Assembly: GCA_030696435.1 (NCBI GenBank)
Contig: JAUYSF010000066.1
Span: 1-22,032 of the forward strand
Direction of reading: 5' to 3'
DNA from: Desulfoprunum sp.
GTDB taxonomy: Bacteria > Desulfobacterota > Desulfobulbia > Desulfobulbales > Desulfocapsaceae
DNA: 22,032 nt
In this document: positions 1-6,066 of the stretch, piece after piece
Layout of the letters: each line of letters starts with the position of its first letter
Position numbering within the stretch: position 1 is the first letter of the stretch
Notes under the pieces: model-generated
Told to the model about the DNA's origin: nothing
Seen by the model: only the letters and a program-made list of their open reading frames with translations
Database searches by the model: none
Position numbers and translations under genes: made by a program

Positions 1-3
1 GAA

Positions 4-843
4 ATGGATCTGCAATTTTCTGTCGACAAAGAGCTGTGTATCGGCTGTGGTGAGTGTGTCAACGACTGCCCTTATGCGGTGCTTGAAATGAAAGGGGACT
101 TCCCGGCAGTGGATAAAGAGCGGGAAGAGATGTGCGTGCAATGCCAGCACTGCCTTGCCGTCTGCAGCACCGGGGCTCTAAGCATTCTCGGCAAAAATCC
201 CGCTGACTCGCTGCCTTTGGAGGGTAAACTTCCCTCGGTCGAGCAGCTAGCTACCCTGATGAAGAGCCGTCGTTCCGTTCGCCGATACAAAAAGACGGCC
301 GTATCTCCTGAAGAAATTGCTTTGTTGCTGGAAACCGTGGCCTATGCCCCAACCGGTGTCAACAACCGACAGGTGCTGTTTACGATGATTGATAATCCCG
401 AGGTAATGGACAACCTCCGAAAGACGACATACGGCACCCTGGAAGCAATCATCAATAACGGCGGCCTGCCAAAGGGCATGGAGTTTTTCGAGGGGTTTGT
501 GGTTGATGCTTTGCAGAACGGCAAGGACACGATATTCCGCGGGGCGCCGCATATGTTGATCGTCTCAGCTCCCAAAGACAGTCCGTCTCCCGAGGCCGAT
601 TGCTATATCGCTCTCAACTACTTCGAGCTGCTGGCCGCCAGTATGGGACTTGGCACCCTCTGGTGTGGTCTGGCGAAATGGGCATTGACAATCATTGCTC
701 CTGAAATATTGACAAAACTCGGAGTGCCGACGTCGCACCAAGTTGGCTATATGATGCTCTTCGGCCGGCCGGCGGTAGAATACCACCGAACAGTGCAGCG
801 GGACAACACCCATGTCAATCGGGTACAGCAGATTATCTGTTAG
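4..843 (+). CDS. Ferredoxin-nitroreductase fusion protein
   Basis: This 279-residue protein joins an N-terminal bacterial ferredoxin module to a nitroreductase-family flavoprotein domain. Two CxxCxxCxxxC clusters are visible (Cys12/15/18/22 and Cys44/47/50/54), enough for two [4Fe-4S] centres. From about residue 86 the nitroreductase fold begins with an RRSVRRY motif, followed by APTGVNNRQ, which in this family contacts FMN. The family reduces nitro compounds, quinones or flavin-linked substrates; the iron-sulfur module probably feeds electrons from a low-potential donor, suiting an anaerobe. No signal peptide is seen, so it is probably cytoplasmic. The ATG at position 4 gives the complete ferredoxin motif, but the ribosome binding site lies outside the window, so the start is not proven. 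The next gene begins about 21 bases after the stop, suggesting co-transcription. The substrate is unknown. Confidence 0.9.
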   Translation: MDLQFSVDKELCIGCGECVNDCPYAVLEMKGDFPAVDKEREEMCVQCQHCLAVCSTGALSILGKNPADSLPLEGKLPSVEQLATLMKSRRSVRRYKKTAVSPEEIALLLETVAYAPTGVNNRQVLFTMIDNPEVMDNLRKTTYGTLEAIINNGGLPKGMEFFEGFVVDALQNGKDTIFRGAPHMLIVSAPKDSPSPEADCYIALNYFELLAASMGLGTLWCGLAKWALTIIAPEILTKLGVPTSHQVGYMMLFGRPAVEYHRTVQRDNTHVNRVQQIIC

Positions 844-864
844 TCGATGCAGGGAGAGCGAGAC

Positions 865-1245
865 ATGATAAAATTTATTTTTTGTGCAAAGCGCCATCCG
901 GATATGTCGCGGGCTCAGTTTCAGGACTATTGGCTCAATCAGCATGGCCCCTTATTTAAAAAATTCGCCGATACATACAGGGCGGTGCGTTACGTACAGA
1001 GTCACACCATCGATTCGGCATTAAACGAGAATATCAGGAAAATCAGAGGAATGTCTGAAGAGTATGATGGGGTTGGTGAGATATGGTGGCAGTCGGAAGA
1101 AGATTTTTTGGCGGCCGTCAATTCACCGGAATGTCAACAGTTGCGTGCGATGTTTGTCGAAGATGAGGCAAGGTTTATAGATTTGAGTGCATCTTCTGCG
1201 TTCTTCACTGTCGAGCATGTGCTCATTGATGGCAAAGTAGCATAA
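865..1245 (+). CDS. EthD-domain protein
   Basis: A 126-residue protein resembling the EthD family (dimeric alpha-beta barrel). It opens MIKFIFCAKRHPDMS and continues with a YWLNQHGPL segment typical of EthD proteins, ending in a strand containing FFTVEH. EthD-fold proteins occur beside redox enzymes and act in degradation or cyclisation of small molecules; the reaction here cannot be inferred. An in-frame ATG at 847 would add six residues, but the ATG at 865 is preceded by a GGGAGAG Shine-Dalgarno-like sequence at good spacing and begins at the conserved strand, so it is preferred. It lies between the ferredoxin-nitroreductase and an SDR, which suggests a small oxidoreductive gene set. A strong hairpin follows the stop codon. 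Confidence 0.82.
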   Translation: MIKFIFCAKRHPDMSRAQFQDYWLNQHGPLFKKFADTYRAVRYVQSHTIDSALNENIRKIRGMSEEYDGVGEIWWQSEEDFLAAVNSPECQQLRAMFVEDEARFIDLSASSAFFTVEHVLIDGKVA

Positions 1246-1251
1246 GCGAAG

Positions 1252-1288
1252 ATTTGCCGGCTCAAGCTTTGACCTTGAGCCGGCAAAT
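1252..1288. terminator. Perfect 15-bp hairpin between EthD gene and SDR
   Basis: Inverted arms at 1252-1266 and 1274-1288 (core GCCGGCTCAAG / CTTGAGCCGGC) pair perfectly over 15 bp around a 7-base loop, starting just after the EthD stop codon and ending about 25 bases before the SDR start. There is no T-run on either side, so simple intrinsic termination is uncertain. It may attenuate transcription, protect an mRNA 3' end, or be a remnant of a mobile repeat. The GGCTCA core recurs in the hairpins after both SDR copies. Confidence 0.6.
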
Positions 1289-1313
1289 TGCCTGCAAAAC
1301 CGGAGGGGTTGAT

Positions 1314-2153
1314 ATGGTGAATAAAGTTGTTCTCGTGTCCGGGGCGAACCAGGGCCTTGGTTTTGCCTTGGTCGAAGCCCTTTGTCGAAATCTCGGGCCG
1401 GAGGCCTCGGTCTATCTCACGGCGCGAAATGCCGCCCGTGGCGAAGAGGCAGTGCGTCAGCTGCGCGAGCGGGGCCTTTCACCGATCTTCCATCTGCTTG
1501 ATGTCACAGGCGATGCGAGTGTGGCCGCCTTGGCTGAAACGATCCGGGCACGGCATGGAGGAGTTGACATTGTCATCTCCAACGCCGCCGCTCGGATCTC
1601 GCGCGACCTTTCCCAGGCCGAACAGGTCGGGTTGTTCGTCAACACCAACAACCATGGTGCTTACCGGATGATTCGCGCCTTTGGGCCGATGTTGAGGGAT
1701 AACGCGCGATTTATAGTGGTGGCAAGTGGATTCGGTTCGTTGCGCAATCTTTCCGCTGATCTCCATGGGAAATTCGATATCGCAAGGCGGTCATTGGACG
1801 ACATCGAGCAGGTCATGGACGACTATGTCCACTTTATCGAAACAGACCAGGCCAAGGCCCAGCACTGGCCGGAGAGGATCAATATCCCCTCAAAAGTTGG
1901 GCAGGTGGCCTCGATCAAGATCATGGCCCGGCTAATGAAGGAAGAGGCCTCGCGCCGAGGAATCCTGATCAATGCCGTGTGCCCGGGATTAATCGATACG
2001 GATGCGTCACGGCCATGGTTCGATGATATGTCATCGGCGCAGAGTCCGGCTCAGGCCGCAGAAGACGTGGTTTGGCTCGCCACACTTGGGCCTCGGATTG
2101 AGGCCCCATATGGGGAGCTTGTGCAGCACCGAAAAGTTCTCCCTTGGTTATAA
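1314..2153 (+). CDS. Short-chain dehydrogenase/reductase with altered catalytic motif
   Basis: A 279-residue classical-SDR-like protein. The N-terminal nucleotide-binding motif is SGANQGLG (residues 9-16), followed by SNAA where NNAG is usual, and VVASGFGS carrying the expected catalytic Ser138. The segment aligning with YxxxSK reads INIPSK: Lys194 is present but the catalytic Tyr position is Asn190. WP a few residues upstream matches carbonyl-reductase-like SDRs and supports this alignment. The protein may therefore bind NAD(P) without normal SDR chemistry, or belong to a subfamily with different chemistry. The ATG at 1314 is preferred because GGAGGGG lies at good distance; earlier in-frame codons would run through the hairpin. 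A decayed copy lies at 8622-9069. Confidence 0.88.
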   Translation: MVNKVVLVSGANQGLGFALVEALCRNLGPEASVYLTARNAARGEEAVRQLRERGLSPIFHLLDVTGDASVAALAETIRARHGGVDIVISNAAARISRDLSQAEQVGLFVNTNNHGAYRMIRAFGPMLRDNARFIVVASGFGSLRNLSADLHGKFDIARRSLDDIEQVMDDYVHFIETDQAKAQHWPERINIPSKVGQVASIKIMARLMKEEASRRGILINAVCPGLIDTDASRPWFDDMSSAQSPAQAAEDVVWLATLGPRIEAPYGELVQHRKVLPWL

Positions 2154-2277
2154 AGGAAGGGTGGCGCACCCCAAGGCGGGCTTTGTACGATGCGTGAGAG
2201 AGCAGGTAGCTGATCTGATTAAAAGGTTTGTGGGAAAATGACGGGCTCATGCTCACACTTTTTACTGAGCATGAGCC
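1371..2277 (+). repeat. Long dispersed direct repeat, copy A
   Basis: Most of the SDR coding sequence plus its 3' flank through the terminal hairpin recurs at high identity at 8653-9280. Relative to copy B, copy A has an extra 256 bases (1546-1801) and 109 bases (1984-2092), both needed for an intact SDR. It lacks an 87-base piece after 2220 that in copy B is bounded by two GATCTGATT repeats. Homology ends with the hairpin; sequence after about 2278 differs. Confidence 0.88.
2244..2277. terminator. Hairpin after SDR, 12-bp stem
   Basis: GGCTCATGCTCA (2244-2255) pairs perfectly with TGAGCATGAGCC (2266-2277) around a 10-base loop rich in T. No T-run follows the stem, so it is not a textbook intrinsic terminator, but its position 90 bases after the SDR stop and its retention after the second SDR copy suggest a 3'-end function or a repeat boundary. 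Confidence 0.55.
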
Positions 2278-2747
2278 TGAGGTCAGTCGTCAATAGTGGA
2301 AACCAAACCTCTGATTATCGGCGCATCACGGCAAATATGCACGAACTATCTGCCGGTTGGTCTTCATGCGGTGACTGGCTGCCTAATCTCGGCAAGCAGT
2401 TTGGCTTATGCGAAGAGCACACAATGGGTTGGTCGGAGGAATTGTTCACCGAAGAAGATATCATCCTTCATTTTGAAAACCTGGAAACAGGATTGTTTGC
2501 CGCCGCAGCGTGACCACATAGAGGAACGTTCAACCTTCTGTGAAACCGTTTACCTTTTCAGGTAATAATCCAGGTGAAGGGAAGTAAAAGGCACTTAGAG
2601 CAGAGTTTTTTCCCAGTGATACCAAATGTCTTCATCATGCTTTGACAGTAACAGCAAGGGGCAGAATGATCGCGTACTATCCTTTACGCAAAACATGACT
2701 CTGCCCCTCTTGCCGATTAAAAGACATGGGTCTGAGAACATAGGCCG
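2278..2747. other. Intergenic stretch with no recognisable gene
   Basis: About 470 bases between the SDR-side hairpin and the 3' end of the minus-strand outer-membrane gene. Two overlapping short plus-strand frames (about 90 residues each, 2238-2513 and 2296-2565) have no recognisable motif and no convincing ribosome binding site. The stretch holds a small perfect hairpin, TTACCT/AGGTAA (2550-2565), and a longer interrupted palindrome at 2655-2712. It is probably untranslated or eroded sequence. Confidence 0.5.
2655..2712. repeat. Interrupted palindrome, possible REP-like element or 3' end signal
   Basis: AGGGGCAGA (2657-2665) and TCTGCCCCT (2700-2708) are perfect inverted arms separated by 34 bases. 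Outer CAAG/CTTG bases extend the pairing past a one-base bulge. It lies 36 bases beyond the stop codon of the minus-strand outer-membrane gene. It could be that gene's transcript-end structure or a REP/MITE-like palindrome; no target duplication was identified. Confidence 0.4.
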
Positions 2748-3707
2748 CTAAAAGGTATACAATACCCCCAAAGTTGCAGAAAACTCATTCGCGCTATCTA
2801 CAATCGGGCTGTCTTTCACGCTGCTGCCAAGCCTGGTGTCATTGACAATTCCAACCAAAAAGAGGTTGCTGGTCAATGGGTATACTCCCATCAACTCGGC
2901 AGAGACATTGAGGGCGCTGTCAGGTGCATAGACGGGCCTGCCCACCCTGGATTCCGCCACCGAAACACCATAATAATAGTCAACGGCCTTGGCGCTCAAG
3001 TAGGTAACAGAAACACTCGGCGTGATTTCAGCACCAAAAAGCCGAAAGGGATATTTATAGGCCAATTCGATATTCTGGCCATCGTGCTCACCAGTAACAT
3101 CGTTGAGGAGCTTCAGTTCAAACTCACCCACGTCTGTCCGATAGAAGGTCGCAAGACCTGCGGCAAAAACCATATCGGGCTCTGTCATACCCTGCAGATA
3201 TCGGCTGTCTGAGGCATCGAATCCTTCAGTAAACAGCTCACCGAAAACGGCGATCCGCAACCTTTCCCCGGCAAAGACATCATAGCTGGTATTGATGCCG
3301 TCATATGCCTGCAGTTGGAACCGTTTGTTGCGGTAGACGATCGCCGGATCAATTTGTAGCTCGTCGTCTGCTCCCTTATAGACTGAGGTTTCGCTTGTTA
3401 CTCCAAAGCCCAGAGATAGACTGCCGCCAATCAGCGGCAATCCGCCCTTTTCCTCATCGGTCAGGATTTCACCGTCTTCCCGCATCTCCAAGGTGCGGTG
3501 TTCATCTTCACTTTCGATCTCGATCTTATATACCAGTTGATCGTTTTCGTGTTTCTCTTCGAAGCTTTCGATATGGCTGCCAGGATAATGCTGGCGCACG
3601 ATCTCGCTGAGTTGGGGTGGCAACCCGGCAAGACACCAGCCAGGTCCAGCTCCGACCAATATGATTGCAAAGCAACATGCTTTAAAAAGATTCTTGTGCA
3701 TTAACAT
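2748..3707 (-). CDS. PepSY-like/MipA-OmpV outer-membrane protein
   Basis: A 319-residue predicted outer-membrane protein. Residues 1-27 form a signal peptide (MHKN basic start, hydrophobic stretch, likely cut after CLA). Residues about 28-95 resemble a PepSY-like repeat: a PPQLSEIVRQHYPG helix, a VYKIEIE strand, then a DGEIL turn. From about residue 100 the MipA/OmpV beta-barrel begins, with PAIVYRNKRFQ, YYYGVSVAES, a VKDSP segment and a terminal LGVLYTF ending in aromatic Phe, as expected for barrel insertion. MipA-type proteins are scaffolds or porin-like proteins at the outer membrane; the N-terminal module is an addition to the usual layout. The frame is open upstream to 4001, but the ATG at 3707 has AGGAGG five to eight bases upstream and begins the signal peptide. 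It is divergent from the two-component genes, with an apparent regulator site about 100 bases upstream. Confidence 0.87.
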   Translation of the reverse strand: MLMHKNLFKACCFAIILVGAGPGWCLAGLPPQLSEIVRQHYPGSHIESFEEKHENDQLVYKIEIESEDEHRTLEMREDGEILTDEEKGGLPLIGGSLSLGFGVTSETSVYKGADDELQIDPAIVYRNKRFQLQAYDGINTSYDVFAGERLRIAVFGELFTEGFDASDSRYLQGMTEPDMVFAAGLATFYRTDVGEFELKLLNDVTGEHDGQNIELAYKYPFRLFGAEITPSVSVTYLSAKAVDYYYGVSVAESRVGRPVYAPDSALNVSAELMGVYPLTSNLFLVGIVNDTRLGSSVKDSPIVDSANEFSATLGVLYTF

Positions 3708-3788
3708 ACTCTCCTCCTTATGGTGGTATTTTGGATTGGCTGGCATTATTACCGCCAGCATTGATGTGGTATTTGTAGCCGTATCGAG

Positions 3789-3830
3789 GTGAAGAGAATG
3801 TTGCAGGAGTGTGAAATGTTCGTGAAATGG
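3789..3830 (-). promoter_or_regulatory. Candidate response-regulator operator, site A
   Basis: Read on the minus strand, half-sites CATTTCAC, CATTTCAC, a degenerate TGCAAC and CTCTTCAC end at 3822, 3811, 3800 and 3789, exactly 11 bases apart. Eleven bases later is the -10-like TACAAA (3777-3772), about 65 bases before the outer-membrane gene start. No good -35 box is seen, as expected for an activator-dependent promoter. The same layout precedes the gene at 6067. Direct repeats at an 11-base period are typical of OmpR/PhoB-family binding; the cognate regulator is probably the adjacent one at 3919-4605. Confidence 0.66.
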
Positions 3831-3918
3831 AAGAAAACTGTTGGTCGAAAGGAAATAAAACTGCTTAACTTTGAGCAGTCGAGAAGAGTGTGGCTTTTCC
3901 CTCCAACAAAAAACGCCG

Positions 3919-4605
3919 ATGAAAGCAGATACACCACTTCGCATTCTGGTTATTGAAGACAATAAGGACCTTGCCGGGAATATCACCGATTTTCTCAGCA
4001 TGCAGGGTCATGAAGTCGATTATGCCATGGACGGTATCACCGGCCTGCACCTGGCCTTGAACCTGCCCCTCGACATCATCGTCCTCGATATTATGCTGCC
4101 CAAGATTGACGGGCTCTCTATCTGCCAGCGGTTTCGCAAGGAAGCCGACAAGCAGTTGCCCATCATTATGCTGACCGCCCGTGATACCCTGGATGACAAA
4201 CTCAAAGGATTTTCGTCGGGTGCGGATGATTATCTGGTTAAACCCTTTTCCCTGCGCGAACTCGAGGCCCGCATCAAGGCGCTGGCCAAGCGTTACGATA
4301 CCCCGACAATGGTTATAAGCAGAGGCGATCTCATCGTTGACTTCGGCACCCGCGAGGTTCGCCAAGGCGAGCGGCTGCTTAACCTGAACAGAATCAGCTT
4401 TGAAATACTCATTCACCTTGTCAGATCAGCCCCCAACGTGGTGACTAGGGATTTTCTGGAGGATAAGCTTTGGGGGGGATTCCTGCCGGGCAGCGACGCA
4501 CTTCGCAGTCATATCTATAGCCTTCGCAAAGAACTCGACAATGGGGCAGTCAACTCATGGATCGAGACGGTTCGCGGTGTCGGCTACCGACTCATTGAGA
4601 GATAA
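3919..4605 (+). CDS. OmpR-family response regulator
   Basis: A 228-residue two-domain regulator. The receiver domain (about 1-120) has acidic Glu13/Asp14, phospho-acceptor Asp57 in IIVLDIMLP, Thr86 in IIMLTAR and Lys108 in YLVKPF. The C-terminal winged-helix domain (about 130-228) ends with the IETVRGVGYRL signature of OmpR/PhoB regulators. It should be phosphorylated by the kinase that starts four bases after its stop, and bind DNA as a head-to-tail dimer on direct repeats. A TTG at 3871 would add 16 unconserved residues; the ATG at 3919 fits the family, although its ribosome binding site is weak. Promoter sites at 3789-3830 and 5935-5974 are its probable targets. Confidence 0.95.
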   Translation: MKADTPLRILVIEDNKDLAGNITDFLSMQGHEVDYAMDGITGLHLALNLPLDIIVLDIMLPKIDGLSICQRFRKEADKQLPIIMLTARDTLDDKLKGFSSGADDYLVKPFSLRELEARIKALAKRYDTPTMVISRGDLIVDFGTREVRQGERLLNLNRISFEILIHLVRSAPNVVTRDFLEDKLWGGFLPGSDALRSHIYSLRKELDNGAVNSWIETVRGVGYRLIER

Positions 4606-4609
4606 GGCC

Positions 4610-5863
4610 GTGCTGAGTCTGAAATCACGTATAATTGCCACACTCTGCCTGTTCAGCCTGTTGCTCAGCTTGGTCTTTGCGGGTATTGCCATCCTGGTCA
4701 GTGTTGCCTCGCAGGATTATGTATTCAATAACGCCGTGCGCCACGTTACAGATCAGGTCATGCACAATTATCTTGAGAACCAGACGCTTCATGACAAACA
4801 TATGCCACCCGAGGTACGCTCTTATGTTGGCCTCGACGGCCTCTCTCAAGATGAGATCATCAAATTCCGTTTGGAAACACTTCCCGACGGCATCCACAAG
4901 GCGATTGCCCCCATCAAGGTTCACTATAGTATCACCTCAATTCCCGGGTTGGATAAAAAACTCTATGTCTTCATGGATGTCCATGAATTCGAATTTGAAT
5001 TCGACCAGGACAAGCTGCTTATCCTGGCGCTACAGTTTGGCATCCCGGCGCTGTTGACCTCGCTCGTCGGGGCGCTGATCGGCTTGATTCTGGCCAAGCA
5101 TATCATCAGCCCGGTCAGGAGGCTGGCTGACAAGGTTATGAAAACACGCCCTGAGAACCTCATTGTCGATTTTTCAGCCAGGTTCGCCGACGATGAGATC
5201 GGTAATCTTGCCAGAAGCATTGAAGCGACCCTGCATCGGCTTGCCCGATTCATTGCCCGGGAACAGGAATTTACCCGCAATGTCAGCCATGAACTGCGAA
5301 CGCCGCTGGCGGTGATAAAAAACGGCTCGGAACTGCTGCGAAGCAACACTGCCAGCAGCGATACCTGGCTGTGCCGTCCTCTCGACAGGATTGATCGGGC
5401 TGTGGCGGAGATGGAACAACTGGTCGAGACTTTTCTCTTTCTCGCCCGGGAAAAGGATCTCAGTGCCAGAAGCCAGTCATGCGATATCTATGATAAGGTG
5501 ACCCATCTCCTGAACAGATATGATTTTCTTCTCCAGGGCCGCAATGTCGTTTGCACTGTGCGGGAAAGTGGCCGGCCGCAGGTCAATGTTGCGCCCGAGG
5601 TTCTTGACATCATACTGGGCAACTGCATCAGAAATGCCTTCCAGTACACCGAAAGCGGTGAGGTCAAAGTCGAGATCGATCCGCAATGCATCACCATGAC
5701 CAATGATATCGGCCAGGATTCAGGCATGGGAAATGATCGTGCCAATACCGGTATCGGCCATTCGATCACCTCAAAGCTCTGTGAGCGTCTTGGCTGGATC
5801 TTTACTTTTGAGGCCAAAACGGACAAGGCAAGGGCAGTTATCTGCTATTCCGCCGACCGATAG
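4610..5863 (+). CDS. Membrane sensor histidine kinase
   Basis: A 417-residue kinase starting at GTG, four bases after the regulator stop. Transmembrane segment 1 (about 8-31) and segment 2 (about 136-163) bracket a roughly 100-residue periplasmic sensor region with no recognised domain, including an acidic EFEFEFDQD stretch just before segment 2. A HAMP linker (about 160-215) leads to the HisKA box NVSHELRTPL with phospho-acceptor His227. The ATPase domain has an N box (NCIRNAFQY), and later NDIG and GIGHSI glycine motifs. The G1/D box is less canonical than usual, but the essential Asp-x-Gly remains. An upstream in-frame ATG at 4541 lies inside the regulator gene and lacks support. The input signal is unknown; context points to an envelope stimulus. 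Confidence 0.93.
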   Translation: MLSLKSRIIATLCLFSLLLSLVFAGIAILVSVASQDYVFNNAVRHVTDQVMHNYLENQTLHDKHMPPEVRSYVGLDGLSQDEIIKFRLETLPDGIHKAIAPIKVHYSITSIPGLDKKLYVFMDVHEFEFEFDQDKLLILALQFGIPALLTSLVGALIGLILAKHIISPVRRLADKVMKTRPENLIVDFSARFADDEIGNLARSIEATLHRLARFIAREQEFTRNVSHELRTPLAVIKNGSELLRSNTASSDTWLCRPLDRIDRAVAEMEQLVETFLFLAREKDLSARSQSCDIYDKVTHLLNRYDFLLQGRNVVCTVRESGRPQVNVAPEVLDIILGNCIRNAFQYTESGEVKVEIDPQCITMTNDIGQDSGMGNDRANTGIGHSITSKLCERLGWIFTFEAKTDKARAVICYSADR

Positions 5864-5934
5864 TTACCCCCCCAAACCTCAGCCTCGCCGTTTTTTAGCA
5901 TTGCTGCTGCCAATGCTTCGCCTCCTCTAGATCT

Positions 5935-5991
5935 ATTTCACAAAAAATTCACATCTAAGCGACGTAGTCTTCACCTGGCCTCAGCTATTCT
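5935..5991 (+). promoter_or_regulatory. Candidate response-regulator operator and promoter, site B
   Basis: Half-sites ATTTCAC, AATTCAC, a degenerate AAGCGAC and TCTTCAC end at 5941, 5952, 5963 and 5974, again exactly 11 bases apart. Eleven bases later is the -10-like TATTCT (5986-5991), 75 bases before the ATG at 6067. The fourth half-site and its flank (CTTCACCT) match site A. The region also ends the two-component operon. The identical spacing, down to the degenerate third turn and the distance to -10, argues that one regulator uses both sites. Confidence 0.66.
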
Positions 5992-6066
5992 CATTTCTTG
6001 ATGAGCCCCGATATTGATGGCAAACCTAATCAAGAGATCAAGAGTTGAACGAACAGGAGGAAGGAT

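Noticed and set aside
2238..2565. Two short plus-strand frames after the SDR
   Set aside because: They overlap each other, start inside or next to a hairpin, have no motif, and lack a convincing ribosome binding site.
3708..4001. Upstream extension of the outer-membrane protein frame to 417 residues
   Set aside because: It would place unconserved sequence before a clear signal peptide, overlap the regulator gene and cross the operator. The ATG at 3707 has a strong ribosome binding site.
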